In this document: positions 1-9,503 of the stretch, piece after piece
Layout: every line of letters starts with the position of its first letter
How positions within the stretch are numbered: the first letter of the stretch is position 1
Source: G965277745 sp965277745
GTDB taxonomy: Bacteria; Pseudomonadota; Gammaproteobacteria; Cardiobacteriales; Cardiobacteriaceae
Length of the DNA stretch: 64,000 bases
Assembly: GCA_965277745.1 (NCBI GenBank)
Contig: OZ255837.1
Location: 496,001-560,000, forward strand
Direction of reading: 5' to 3'
Program-made: the position numbers and the translations under genes
Notes under the pieces: model-generated
Database searches by the model: none
What the model was told of the DNA's origin: nothing
The model's input: only the letters and a program-made list of their open reading frames with translations

Positions 1-275
1 TTCTGAGCTACCGTTTGTTTAACGAAAGCGCCAATTGTCGCCTTTTCTTTGCCCGCTCCCTTTATAGCCCCATCGCGGTGTCTTCGACTGTGTCGTGCTT
101 ACGCTACTTGGCAACCGTTTTGACGTTACTTTCAAGCCTCCGAATGGACGCTGCTAATCAAGTGTTTTACCGCCCAAGGGCCGCGGGTTATGTGCAGGTT
201 CAGATAGCCGTGAAACTATTTTGAACTGAAAAATCGGCTAGCCTGGGATGACTTAAAAAACACAGGAGCTACCCG
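1..275. other. Unassigned left edge
   Basis: I see no convincing gene here. A short open frame exists but has no ribosome binding site and no recognisable motif. The last 30 bases lead into the broken transposase that follows and may belong to its insertion sequence. Confidence 0.4.
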
Positions 276-1276
276 ATGCAGATCAAAAGCCTGCGACTGA
301 AATCATCCAACAGCTGGCCTCTTCCGATACCGCAAGCGAACAAGCCAGTGCCGCCTGAAAAAAATTGAACTGTTCGATCGACTGAAAGCACAGGGCTGCT
401 CTGTCACCCTGTCCTTGCAAGCGATTGCCTGGTCGAAAGCCACCTACTATCGTTGGTTGAAACGGTATTGCCAACAAGGCGCGGCCTGGAAGCGCGCAGT
501 TGTCGCCCGCAAAAGCTTCGTCAGCGGCGGTGGAGCAGGCAACAACGCCAAGCCGTCCTTCACCTACGCAAGCGCTATCCACTCTGGAGCAAACGCAAGA
601 TATGGGAAGCGTTGTGTGACGACCATGATTTTGCCTAGAGCATCACGACGGTTGGTCGCATCCTCAAACACCTCGTCACCTCAGGTCGTGTGCCGCCGGT
701 TGCCTTTTACTACGGCCGGGTCAAGCCCAAGCGTCGGCGCCAGTTCAAACACCATGCCAAGCGCTCTTGCTATGGCATGAAGACCCAAAAACTAGGCGAG
801 TTGATCCAGATCGACCCTATGAGCGTCAACTTCAGTGAGGGCTTTAGCCTTAAAGAGTTCAAGGCAAGCTGCCCGGTCACCGGCACCACGATCATGCGCG
901 CCTACCGTCGCGCGAGTAGGTGCAATGCACGGCACTTTCTTAAGCACCTGATCACAAGCTACCATACCAAGTGGGCTCGATTCAGGTCGATGGCGGCAGC
1001 GAGTTTAGAGACGAGTTTGAACAGATTGGTCAGGCGCTTGAAATTCCTCTTTTCGTGTTACCGCCGAAAAAACCTCAATATAACGGCTGCGTAGAGCGCG
1101 CTAATGGCACAACCCGTTACGAGTTCTACCCTTTCTACGAAGGGTCCTTAACCCTGTCGGCAATCAACCGGGAACTGGATCAATACCAGCACTACTATAA
1201 CCACTATCGCCCTCATGACGGGGTAGGACTCAAAACCCCAATGAGTTATTATCAGCAACTCGTTCAGGCTGCCTGA
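276..1276 (+). pseudogene. Broken integrase-core (DDE) transposase
   Basis: Remnant of an insertion-sequence transposase spread over three frames, so it cannot be made as one protein. Pieces in order are a helix-turn-helix-like part (residues such as SKATYYRWLKRY near 440-480), a middle part ending in WSKRKIWEALCDDH near 590-640, and the C-terminal half of an rve/integrase core with VDGGSEFRDEF (second catalytic Asp, near 980) and NGCVERANGTTRYEF (catalytic Glu region, near 1080). The end, YNHYRPHDGVGLKTPMSYY, is typical of IS481/IS3-like integrase cores. Several indels and a stop codon near 637 separate the pieces. The exact IS family is not certain; the DDE integrase fold is. Confidence 0.75.
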
Positions 1277-1334
1277 GTTTTCCCATATGTATTGAGTCAG
1301 CACAATCCCTCACAACAAGATATAATTTAGGGTA

Positions 1335-2432
1335 TTAACCCGGCGGCAATTTATATGGGTTATGTAGCATAGGCGATTGACTCTGCATCAAAGTATTTTT
1401 TAACCCGTTCAGGACGACGCTGAAGCTTCAACATGCAGGATCATGTACGCTTCTTTAGGTCGCTAACCGAACGTGCCGCTGCGCCACTATGTACCATGCC
1501 TTTCAGGTCACAGTGTAGATATTCATCCGGATTTAACTCTGGGGAGTAAGCTGGCAGAAAGAAGACTTCCAGATATCGCTTAACAGTCTTTCGCTCCAAC
1601 CAGCGCTTAACGACCTTTGCGTGCTGTACTCGCAAGTGATCCAGAATCAGAAATACCTGACCAGGCGTTGATTCGATCAGCGCGCGTAAGAATTTCTTCA
1701 GAACCTTGGCTGTCATGGTCGATTCGTACAACATGAATCGCACAGTGCCCTGATTGGTGATTGCCGAAATCATGTTGAGTGATACTCGCTTCGCTGGCAA
1801 AGGCTGCACCGGTGTTTGCCCTTTTGGCGCGTAGCACCGACCCTGTTGGGTGTGATTCTTCATTCCCGTTTCGTCACCCCAGAAAATCTGGGCATTCTCT
1901 GCCTTTGCGCGAGCTTTGATCTGCGGATACTCCTCCTTCAGCCAAGCATCAACGCGAGATGGGTTTTGCTCCCAAGCTTTCTTCAAAGGCTTTTGAGGCG
2001 TAAAACCCCAGCGCTTAAGGTAATCGCCCATCGTACGAACTGGGATATCGATACCCCAGAATTGTTTAATCAATTGAGCAATTGCACGCCGTGTCCAAAG
2101 CGCAAAGTCGAGCTTATGCTGGTCAGGCATCTGATCACGGATTGCTTTAATGACAAGCTGTTCTTGCTGTTCAGTCAGTCGCCTTGGCTTATTTTTAGGG
2201 CCTCGCTTTTGAACGGCGATAGCCTCGGCACCACCGACTTCATAGCGCTGATACCAGCGTCCAACTGTGTCGGGGTGAACGTCAAGAAGTTGACCAATCT
2301 GGCGAAAAGTTTTGCCTTTCTCGCGTAATCGTATCGCCTTCTGTCTCAGGAGTTCCTGTTGCTCTGGGCTGAGCTTGCGTGCATCTGTATTCATGCGCGC
2401 ATGATATCAGATGTAAATTGACACCGGATTAA
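1335..2432 (-). mobile_element. IS630-family insertion sequence, copy 1
   Basis: The left end starts TTAACCCGGCGGCAATTTAT and the right end, read inward, starts TTAATCCGGTGTCAATTTAC, giving imperfect terminal inverted repeats. Both ends abut TA dinucleotides (1333-1334 and 2433-2434), the target duplication expected for IS630/Tc1-mariner elements. A second copy lies at 9812-10909 and a 3' fragment at 10912-11174. Confidence 0.9.
1441..2394 (-). CDS. IS630-family transposase, C-terminally truncated
   Basis: DDE transposase of the IS630 family. An N-terminal helix-turn-helix (FRQIGQLLDVHPDTVGRWYQR, about residues 30-50) binds the ends. The catalytic core shows FWGDETGM (first Asp), VFLILDHLRVQHAK (second Asp) and LPAYSPELNPDE (last acidic residue). 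The frame ends DLKKRT then TGA, but the same frame continues for 27 sense codons (to ATACATAA-like sequence ending near 1357), and copy 2 has CGA at this position. The TGA is therefore a nonsense mutation removing a C-terminal tail of an ancestral protein of about 344 residues. All three catalytic acidic residues remain, so activity cannot be excluded. Confidence 0.85.
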   Translation of the reverse strand: MNTDARKLSPEQQELLRQKAIRLREKGKTFRQIGQLLDVHPDTVGRWYQRYEVGGAEAIAVQKRGPKNKPRRLTEQQEQLVIKAIRDQMPDQHKLDFALWTRRAIAQLIKQFWGIDIPVRTMGDYLKRWGFTPQKPLKKAWEQNPSRVDAWLKEEYPQIKARAKAENAQIFWGDETGMKNHTQQGRCYAPKGQTPVQPLPAKRVSLNMISAITNQGTVRFMLYESTMTAKVLKKFLRALIESTPGQVFLILDHLRVQHAKVVKRWLERKTVKRYLEVFFLPAYSPELNPDEYLHCDLKGMVHSGAAARSVSDLKKRT

Positions 2433-2471
2433 TATAATTATATGGCGTAAAAAGCGGGTCAGGGGAAAATT

Positions 2472-2978
2472 ATGATTCTCATCATACAAAACACGCCGAT
2501 TTGGGTCTGGGTGTTACTGGTAATCCTCAGCGGCAGAGGTTTACAAGCACTCCATAAACGACAAGTGTCTTACCGGCGTATCCTTATATTACCCATGATA
2601 TTTTCCATCTGGTCGCTCTCGTCGATCATAACGCAGCTAAATGAGCTCTCTTTTGCTTTTGGTGGATTTTCGATGGGTGTCGCCGCCGGTTTTGTTTTTG
2701 CTTATGGACTCTATCTGGCCATCGCTTATCGGACCACCTACGATGCGACGACCGGTCTGCTCGAGTGTCCGGGCTCAACGGTGCCGTTGATCATGATTTT
2801 GACCGCGTTTCTCCTCAAATACAGTCTTTCGGTCTATCTGGCGCTTAATCGGGAATCTGCCTATAGCAGAGAATTTTGTGCGTTCTATGGTGCGATTAGC
2901 GGCTTTGTGTCAGGGATGTTCTGGGGGCGCGCCTTTTATATGCTTTGGCCTTTTCGTCGTGAATTTACGAATGGCTAA
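2472..2978 (+). CDS. DUF6622-type integral membrane protein
   Basis: A 168-residue protein of four or five hydrophobic helices (near residues 8-22, 35-55, 62-85, 103-122 and 138-160) with short polar loops. I recognise the overall pattern as the DUF6622 family of small inner-membrane proteins without known function. The start ATG follows GGGGAAA, a usable ribosome binding site. It stands alone between an IS630 copy and transposase debris, so context gives no clue to its role. It is intact and probably expressed. Confidence 0.7.
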   Translation: MILIIQNTPIWVWVLLVILSGRGLQALHKRQVSYRRILILPMIFSIWSLSSIITQLNELSFAFGGFSMGVAAGFVFAYGLYLAIAYRTTYDATTGLLECPGSTVPLIMILTAFLLKYSLSVYLALNRESAYSREFCAFYGAISGFVSGMFWGRAFYMLWPFRREFTNG

Positions 2979-3001
2979 AAAAACGCAATTAAATCGATGT
3001 C

Positions 3002-3193
3002 CTATGTGTCACATCCCGTGAGGTAGTGTGGCTGTTTCTTGAACAACTCTGGCTTGAGTTTATGCCAGTCCTTCATCGCTTGCAATGGCGTTCTGCTGCC
3101 CAAAGCTGATTGCGGAAGCTTTTGGTTATAGAACCATACGTAGCGGTGCAGCGTGGTGTAGCGTGGCGGCAGTTTTGTCCGAGAATTGCACAC
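3002..3193 (-). pseudogene. C-terminal fragment of an IS481-like transposase
   Basis: About 60 codons matching the tail of an IS481-type integrase-core transposase: YVWFYNQKLPQSALGSRTPL, then the KDWHKLKPELF and HYLTGCDT ends typical of the family. The rest of the element is missing. A nearly identical fragment in the other orientation sits at 6821-7009, so the two are inverted copies about 3.7 kb apart. Confidence 0.7.
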
Positions 3194-3363
3194 CTGATGT
3201 CATCGCCCGCGGCGGCTAAAACGTGAAGAAGATTTGCGGAATATTTGTCAATTTAGCCGTTCAGTAGTCGGTCAACGATCAAAACCGGTAGATGATGTTA
3301 TCTTCGTATTGCGCCGCATAACTGACCACCTGCCGGACGAGTATAACCACGTTGTCGCGAACG

Positions 3364-4293
3364 CTAGCCAAACAGTTTTCTTTTTATAAGCCACGTCAGA
3401 TGACGAGAACGGTTGCGCAGGGTGTTTTTTTCCGGTTGATCGTCTTTCCATGGCGTTTCCGCCAGATACTCGAAATATTTTTCACAGTAGGGCATTCCGC
3501 AGGCCGCGTGCCATGGCTTGGGGCTTCCGGTATAGTGGATGATACCGGGAGCGTGTATGGCCTCGGCGACTGCCGGGGCGAAATACCGTACGGCACGCCG
3601 CGCGCCGGGGCGATAATACTGTCGGAAGAGGCTGCGTACCATATTCCATTTTTCCGGCAACGGCTTCCATTTTTTACGCAGGATATGATTCATGGCGTCT
3701 TGATCAATAAAAGAAAGCTGAGAACCATGGGTTTTCAAATATTCTATGAGAACATTACCTAAATCCTGTGCTCTCCATTTTTGCGCATCGATCAGTAATA
3801 TACCACTATTGAAATATTTATCGTTTTCTTGCAATCCCAGCGATTTTCGCAAGGTTTTTTTCTTAGTCGTATTATTGGCATAATCCGTCACCGCGCCAAT
3901 TACGAAATCGTCGAGATCTGTCCGCCAAAGTTCCCCGATATCGGAAACGACCAGGGTATCCGCGTCGAGATAGAGAATTTTCTCCGGTAGCGCCGGAAAC
4001 AATTCCGGTACTTTCAAGCGGTAGAGAACCTGTTTCGGCCATGAAAAAGAAAAACGATCGATCCCGAAGTCTTCATTTTGCACATTGACAAAGGAAATTT
4101 TACAAGGGTGGATCGAAAACGTTTGCAGAATATTTTTCTGCGTTGCTTCGGTGAAATCCTCATGAAATATTGCAAAAACAATCCGCTCTGGAGAACTTGT
4201 ATTCTTGATCACCGACAGCATCGTGACAGTACAATGACGCGCATATTTGTCATCGCAGCACAGGGCGATATGGATGGGGGAGTGCTCTGACAT
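3364..4293 (-). CDS. Family-8 glycosyltransferase (LPS-type)
   Basis: A 309-residue GT8 retaining glycosyltransferase, the family that adds hexoses from UDP-sugars to lipooligosaccharide cores. Family marks are the N-terminal HIALCCDDKYARHCTVTMLS, the metal- and nucleotide-binding DxD in ILYLDADTLVVSD (about residues 105-117), YFNSGILLID, and the C-terminal HYTGSPKPW. I place the start at the ATG at 4293 because AAAGGG lies 9-13 bases upstream; a GTG six codons earlier is in frame but lacks a better site. It acts on the cytoplasmic face of the inner membrane. The gene is intact, isolated and flanked by IS remnants, so it was probably acquired or stranded by rearrangement. The acceptor sugar cannot be deduced. 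Confidence 0.88.
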   Translation of the reverse strand: MSEHSPIHIALCCDDKYARHCTVTMLSVIKNTSSPERIVFAIFHEDFTEATQKNILQTFSIHPCKISFVNVQNEDFGIDRFSFSWPKQVLYRLKVPELFPALPEKILYLDADTLVVSDIGELWRTDLDDFVIGAVTDYANNTTKKKTLRKSLGLQENDKYFNSGILLIDAQKWRAQDLGNVLIEYLKTHGSQLSFIDQDAMNHILRKKWKPLPEKWNMVRSLFRQYYRPGARRAVRYFAPAVAEAIHAPGIIHYTGSPKPWHAACGMPYCEKYFEYLAETPWKDDQPEKNTLRNRSRHLTWLIKRKLFG

Positions 4294-4351
4294 GGATAAG
4301 AACCCTTTCACATATGATTGAAGATGAATTGTATCGTTTTAGATAGTGTAG

Positions 4352-4450
4352 TCACGAGATTTCAGCCCACAGTGCAATGCAACGTATTTGTACGGCGGCC
4401 AGGAACGATGCCGTATTTTTTGCATAGCGCGTCACTATCCTCGCCAACGT
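4352..4450 (-). pseudogene. C-terminal scrap of an IS5-family transposase
   Basis: About 32 codons reading TLARIVTRYAKNTASFLAAV and then QIRCIALWAEIS before a stop, the characteristic tail of IS5-family transposases. Nothing else of the element is present. It sits between the glycosyltransferase and an IS481 pseudogene. Confidence 0.6.
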
Positions 4451-4490
4451 TTCAAGGTGTAGAAATCAAAACTTAATCTGAAAGACATTG

Positions 4491-5569
4491 TCAAACAACA
4501 ACTGTCCGTTGAGTGTTATTGTCAGATAATTCGACACCAGGAATTTGTTTTCCTAGCGCCAAATGCTTTGCCTCACGAAATGTCTGCATCGGTGTTTTAC
4601 CATAACAGTGCCTACCACTATGTGGACGCTGTTCATTATATTTACTGATCCAGTGATCAACGTCAACTTGCCGTTCATCTAGCGAACGATAAATCTTCTT
4701 ACGAAAGACTATATCATAAAACTCATTTTTCATGGTTCTATGAAAACGCTCACATATACCGTTCGTTTGAGGACTATTGGCCTTGCTCTTTGAGTGATCA
4801 ACGTTCTCAGTAGCCAAATAAAGCTCATAGGCATGACTCTCAACTTTACCACAATACTCAGTGCCCCGGTCGGTAAGCATACGACACAAGCGGAGTTCCC
4901 ATTCATCAAAAAATGGGATGACCCGGTCATTAAGCATATCAGCTGCTGTGATCGCTGATTTCTCTCTATAGAGCTTTGCGAGAGCCGCTTTGCTATAGGT
5001 ATCAATAAAAGTCTGCTGATAAATACGCCCAACACCTTTCATGGTACCGACAAAAGACGTATCCTGTGCCCCAAGGTATCCAGGGTGGTGCGTTTGAATT
5101 TCTCCATGGGCTTCGCGTTGCGATTTGCTTTCTCAAGCGCTGCAAGCTGTTCCTCGGTCAGTAAAATACCTCCTTGAGCCGAACGAGACTCCAACGCTTT
5201 CAGGCGCTTTTTCATGGTCTCAAGGTCATGGCGTAACCAGATCGATCGAACACCACCAGATGACACCACAATGCTCGTTTTAACAACTCTTGTGAGGCAC
5301 GTGATTGTCCTAGCGCAGGATTGTCTATCGCTATATCAATTACCGCACGTTCTACATGCTCAGGAACACGATTCTTCACCACCGGTTTCTTACGGCTGAT
5401 TTCTCGCAGCGCGTCTTCACTACCATTTTCGTATAAACGTTATAAAACGATAAAAACTATCTCGGCTGTCGCCCATCGTTTTGCATGCTTGTGACACACT
5501 ACCCAATTGTTTTGCCAACTCCAAAAGGCCAACTTTGGGCTTGATTATCTTCATTTCAATATTCGTCAT
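4491..5569 (-). pseudogene. Frameshifted IS481-family transposase
   Basis: Near full-length IS481-type transposase broken into at least three frames. The N-terminus (start ATG at 5569) reads MTNIEMKIIKPKVGLLELAK and SVSQACKTMG, the family helix-turn-helix. A middle piece at 5039-5269 contains SGGVRSIWLRHDLETMKKRL. The C-terminal catalytic half (4491-5042) contains YQQTFIDTYSKAALAKLY, RMLTDRGTEYCG and SPQTNGICERFHRTM, with the catalytic Asp in TDRG and Glu in CERF. Frameshifts lie near 5040, 5270 and 5440. It is not expected to make active enzyme unless the C-terminal piece acts alone. Confidence 0.8.
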
Positions 5570-5640
5570 GATCTGACGCCTTTTGACTCGATCTTATCAA
5601 AAATGTCAGATTAAGTCTCATTCTTTACATCGAATTTTTT

Positions 5641-5958
5641 TCCGACCAGGGTCTATGCAATCTGATCACGCCGGAAAACGAGGATCCTCTGTCCGCTATT
5701 GAGACCTATCTCGATGAAATGGACGAGTCTCTACATCGCGCCGACATCAGTAAATACCGCCGCGCTTTCCGGCGCTTTATCACGGAACTTAGCTGTTTCA
5801 AGCTACGCATTATTTCAAGACAGCGAAAACAGCACATCTAGAATCCACTTGACGAAACCTTCGGAGATTTTGCCGCCAGAACGCCGGCATTGGAATATTA
5901 TTATGCAGACACTGCACACCCACCAGTAGAGATGATTGCCCAGTGGCTAGATCAATAA
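5641..5958 (+). pseudogene. Unidentified gene remnant upstream of a relaxase remnant
   Basis: An open frame of 105 residues interrupted by one TAG near 5840. It reads ITPENEDPLSAIETYLDEMD before the stop and NPLDETFGDFAARTPALEYY after it, ending in TAA at 5956-5958. The stop overlaps the ATG of the following relaxase-like remnant (TAATG), the arrangement of translationally coupled genes. The 5' end is lost at the IS481 border. I do not recognise the family. By position it was probably a transfer gene of an older conjugative element. Confidence 0.4.
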
Positions 5959-6700
5959 TGCTGCGCAAGCTGAGAAGTCTCCTGCAACACGACAGCAAGA
6001 CACCCCTACCATTAGATTATTGCAATTTACCTGTGCTCGATGCCGCCAATCTACTGTTGCGTTTATCCTTACACACGCGGATTCGCGCTATCCGTCGCAA
6101 AGTCGGAATCGATCCACAGCGTTTCGATGCCATGTATATCCTCCCGATCCAGCGATTTTGCGAGCTTGTGCAATTAATACCAGCCAGCCAAGCATATCAC
6201 CACGCTTTCCCAGGGGGGGCTGATTGTGCACACATTAACAGTCGCTGAATACGCAATCCAAGAACGGTATAAACACGTTTTACCACTTGCCTCCGAGCCG
6301 GAGATTATTGAAGCGCAAAAAAAACTTGTGGACATTCGCTGTCTTCGTTGCCGCCCTTTTGCACGACATCGGCAAGGCCGTGACGATGGTCAATTATCTC
6401 AACCTAAAAGACTGGCGCACCTTGTCTCCGCTTGCCGGCACATTACAAAATCAGGGCGTGAACAATTACACCATTACATTCAAACCCACTCGTTATTACA
6501 GCCTACATGAACGGTTGGGTATCGCGTTTCTACATCATGTTTTTGATTCTCTGTGTCTCGATTTTCTGACTCAGAATCTTGATGTCTTCGCGGAAGTATT
6601 GGGTTACCCTCATTGGCATTCTCATCACCGCGCTCAAACTGTACTGAGCGACACTCAGCGCGCATTATACCCGCAGAGCTTTGCTCTGTGGGTAACCTAA
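5958..6700 (+). pseudogene. Second MobH/TraI_2-type relaxase, frameshifted remnant
   Basis: N-terminal part of a MobH-family relaxase (TraI_2/HD domain), homologous to the intact gene at 18440-20587. The first frame reads IDPQRFDAMYILPIQRFCEL and PASQAYHHAFPGG, comparable to PPIRRYAAFVHLLPASRGHH of the intact protein. An extra G in the run near 6215 shifts the frame. The next piece reads HTLTVAEYAIQERYKH, and a second single-base insertion near 6329 leads to WTFAVFVAALLHDIGKAV, the HD metal motif. The match fades after about 6560 and no C-terminal domain is present. It is much less GC-rich than the element at 15.8-61 kb, so it represents a different, older integrated element. Confidence 0.7.
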
Positions 6701-6820
6701 GTCCCCTTTTTTCCTTTTCCTTCCCTTTCCGATACGCCTTGATCCCAGATAGTCCCTGTATATTGCTGATAATTAACGTCACTTGCCTATCGGAAGATAT
6801 ACTATCAAGATGCTTGTTAA

Positions 6821-7009
6821 ACCAATATTGAAGACGGTCGCATCAAAGAGGTGCTGCAAAGCCATCACTTCCGATCCGGGGAAGAACTGCAAGCTACGCT
6901 GCACTGCTACGTATGGCTCTATAACCAAAAGCTTCCGCAATCAGCCTTGGGCAGCAGAACGCCATTGCAAGCGATGAAGGACTGGCATAAACTCAAGCCA
7001 GAGTTGTAG
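6821..7009 (+). pseudogene. C-terminal fragment of an IS481-like transposase
   Basis: About 62 codons ending in TAG, reading SGEELQATLHCYVWLYNQKL, then the LPQSALGSRTPL and MKDWHKLKPEL motifs. It is the inverted sister of the fragment at 3002-3193. A CAGAGC/GCTCTG hairpin near 6672-6690 followed by a T-rich run lies just upstream and could terminate transcription. Confidence 0.65.
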
Positions 7010-7450
7010 CCACACTACCTCACGGGATGTGACACCCACCCCTCAGCACCAGATAATACTGCACTGGTGGATAAGAGTAATATATCCATCAGGTCATAAC
7101 GTTTGCATCGTTCTATTTTAGGTCCATTAACGTTTTCAAAGTGTTGAAGAAATGAATCGGACATTATTTAAAGATATCTCAGGCAGTTGAACCTGCTTGC
7201 TATGATCCGCGAACTGGCTAAAAGTTCAAATTAAAACGATCTTGCCTTATCCTAGGTAGTGGAAAAGACCGTTAGAGATGGAATTTAATAGAGTGATAAG
7301 TCAATATTTGCCACATATCAATTACAATTCTCCTACAACCTCGATCATAATCACTATCTTGCAATGCAATCTGATGAATATTAATAACATTGAAATACAA
7401 ATATGATACATTCCCCTCCGATGGTTAACTCATATCAAAAGGTGGAAATT
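7010..7450 (+). promoter_or_regulatory. AT-rich leader of the ntd-like operon
   Basis: About 440 bases without a gene. The AT richness and position make it the probable promoter region of the kanosamine-type operon. Several TATAAT-like hexamers occur but I cannot single out one promoter. No regulator gene comparable to Bacillus ntdR lies next to it. The start of the first gene is fixed by AAGGTGG at 7439-7445. Confidence 0.4.
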
Positions 7451-8686
7451 ATGGAAGAAATTCAAGATATCAGTATTTTAAATGAAATGGTGTTCAGCGC
7501 ATCAAAGGAAATTGAATTAAAGGAACGGTTTAAAGATATTTACAACAGAATTAATGATGAGCATGAATATAATGGCTCTGGAGAGATATCATTTCTGCCT
7601 CTCTCAAGACTCAACTCGCGTCAAGAACGGCAGGAGTGCAGGGACATCATTTCAGATGTTATTGAAAGCGGACTTTTTACCAGCGGGCCTTATATAGGGA
7701 AAATAGAAGAATCGTTAAGAAGCTTTTATTGTGCGCATACTTGTATTGCCACTAGTAGCGGTACTGATGCCTTAAAAATCGCACTTAAATCTGTTGGCGT
7801 TGGTCCTAGCGATGAGGTAATTGTCCCTCTGAACTCTTTTGCTGCTACTGAAAATGCGGTTATGGCTGTCGGGGCGGTACCGGTTTTTGCAAATATCGAT
7901 TCGTCTTTCAATATGCTTCCGGAGGAAGTGGTACGACTTAAAACATCAAAAACTAAAGCCGTATTACCGGTGTGTCTCTATGGATCGTGCCGTTATATTG
8001 ACGTCATTCACCGTATAGCACGTGAAGCGGACATCTCTATTATTGTAGATGCGGCACAGTGCTTCGGAATTCGGTCACTCATTGATTGTTGCGACCTACT
8101 GATTCTAAGCTTTAACCCATTCAAGAATATTGGTTCCTTCGGTAAGTCCGGTGCGATGCTTACTCAATCTCCCGAGCTTGCGCTTATAGCGAGACAATAT
8201 TCCTACCATGGATTTGCTGAAGGTAAAAAGAATATAAAAGCCCAGGATTGGGGGTTCAACAGCCGGATGGATAACATGCAGGCTGCCACGCTCAGTGTCA
8301 AACTCAAACACTTTGAAAATAACACAAAGAAACGCTGTCTGCTGGCCGCCCGCTACCATCTTCTGCTCGCAGATCTGTCGAATAAAATAATGCTTCCGCC
8401 TGAGAAGAATCAGAATACATGGCATCTATTCCCTATAGTGATCCGTCAAGGGGAGCGTGATTCTTTGTTTTCCTTTGCGCGTGAAAGAGGGATTGAGTTA
8501 GATATTTACTACCCAGTCCTTTCTCATCGCGGGCAACACCCACTGGCAAAACATTGTCCCACTCCTGAACAGTTCAGCTCATCTGAAATTATTCATTCTG
8601 CATTATTTCATCTTCCGCTGCATAACCACATGTCGCTCCAAGAACAGAACAGAGTTATCGAGGTATTATATGACTATTTTAAATGA
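7451..8686 (+). CDS. ntdA: NtdA-like 3-oxo-glucose-6-phosphate aminotransferase
   Basis: A 411-residue PLP-dependent aminotransferase of the DegT/DnrJ/EryC1 group. It resembles Bacillus subtilis NtdA, which converts 3-oxo-D-glucose-6-phosphate to kanosamine-6-phosphate with glutamate. NtdA-like stretches include LFTSGPYIGKIEESL, IATSSGTDALKIAL, DEVIVPLNSFAATENAV, LSFNPFKNIG and GFNSRMDNMQAATL. Lys225 in FNPFKN is the expected Schiff-base lysine and Asp200 in VDAAQ the residue contacting the pyridine nitrogen. The extended N-terminus before FLPLSRL is also NtdA-like. I chose ATG 7451 (AAGGTGG, five-base spacing) over an ATG 48 bases upstream. The next gene overlaps it by 17 bases. GC content is lower than in the element to the right, suggesting transfer. 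Confidence 0.85.
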   Translation: MEEIQDISILNEMVFSASKEIELKERFKDIYNRINDEHEYNGSGEISFLPLSRLNSRQERQECRDIISDVIESGLFTSGPYIGKIEESLRSFYCAHTCIATSSGTDALKIALKSVGVGPSDEVIVPLNSFAATENAVMAVGAVPVFANIDSSFNMLPEEVVRLKTSKTKAVLPVCLYGSCRYIDVIHRIAREADISIIVDAAQCFGIRSLIDCCDLLILSFNPFKNIGSFGKSGAMLTQSPELALIARQYSYHGFAEGKKNIKAQDWGFNSRMDNMQAATLSVKLKHFENNTKKRCLLAARYHLLLADLSNKIMLPPEKNQNTWHLFPIVIRQGERDSLFSFARERGIELDIYYPVLSHRGQHPLAKHCPTPEQFSSSEIIHSALFHLPLHNHMSLQEQNRVIEVLYDYFK

Positions 8687-9503
8687 AAAATGGCCCACTG
8701 AATTTCCTTTCCCAAAGGTGATTCGTACTGTTGTGTGCTGCGATCTTGATGAAACATATATTCCCTCGGCCAGTGATAGAAAAGATCTGGGAGGAGTTGA
8801 CCTGCTGGAGTCTTATATTGAATCCAGTGCTGTTGAAAAAGGTATTCTCGCAGGTTGGATTACGGGAACTAATCTGGATTCCGCCTGGCGAAAGTCAAAA
8901 GGCTATATTTCACGGAGTCCGCATTTTATTTGTTGTAGCCTTGGAACTGAATTCTATTGGGTAAAAAATGGCATACTTTTCCCATCGGAAGCCTGGTCTG
9001 AACGAATACGTAATTCAGGTTATAGCCGTGAAAATGTTGACGGCTTAGTCGGCATACTAATGGAAAAAGGGATGATACTGCGGAAACAACCCGACGATTA
9101 TCAGGGGCCCTATAAAGTCAGTTATTACTATCCTGAAAGTCCGACAATGGACCGTGATTTTGACTTCATAAAAGCACTCGCTGATCAACAACGTGTTCGT
9201 GTCGTTTTTACTCGCTGTAATCCAGCTGCCGGTGATCCACCGGATTGTTATGACGTTGAGTTTATTCCCCTTGGTTGTGGCAAGGATCAGGCAGTATCGT
9301 TTCTCATGGAAGAAACCACTCTTCCAAAAGAAGCTATTATCGCATTTGGTGACAGCACTAATGATTTCGCCATGTTTGAGCAGGCTGGGAAAGGTTATCT
9401 GGTGGGTAATGCCGACCCTTTCGCGATTAAGCAGTATGGCAGCAGTCTGGAGCATGCTTATTGTCATGGGATACTGAGTGTACTTAAGCAGATGAAGATA
9501 TGA
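8670..9503 (+). CDS. ntdB: NtdB-like kanosamine-6-phosphate phosphatase (HAD)
   Basis: A 277-residue HAD-superfamily phosphatase (Cof/sucrose-phosphatase subgroup) resembling NtdB, which removes phosphate from kanosamine-6-phosphate to release the antibiotic sugar. Motif I is CCDLDETYIPS with Asp25 as predicted nucleophile and Asp27 as acid/base. WITGTNLDS fits the motif II Thr. RCNPAAGDPPDCYDVEFIPL is a stretch shared with NtdB, GKDQAV supplies the conserved Lys, and AFGDSTND is motif IV binding Mg2+. It starts inside the 3' end of ntdA (17-base overlap) and overlaps ntdC by ATGA, so the three genes are coupled. Confidence 0.83.
   Translation: MTILNEKWPTEFPFPKVIRTVVCCDLDETYIPSASDRKDLGGVDLLESYIESSAVEKGILAGWITGTNLDSAWRKSKGYISRSPHFICCSLGTEFYWVKNGILFPSEAWSERIRNSGYSRENVDGLVGILMEKGMILRKQPDDYQGPYKVSYYYPESPTMDRDFDFIKALADQQRVRVVFTRCNPAAGDPPDCYDVEFIPLGCGKDQAVSFLMEETTLPKEAIIAFGDSTNDFAMFEQAGKGYLVGNADPFAIKQYGSSLEHAYCHGILSVLKQMKI

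Noticed and set aside
15..224. A 69-residue open frame at the left edge
   Set aside because: No ribosome binding site, no recognisable motif, and biased composition consistent with a chance frame.
3215..3387. A plus-strand frame of about 57 codons (REEDLRNICQFSRSVVGQRS) overlapping the glycosyltransferase end
   Set aside because: It has no start codon with a ribosome binding site and I recognise no family. It may be IS debris, but the evidence is too weak to list as a gene.
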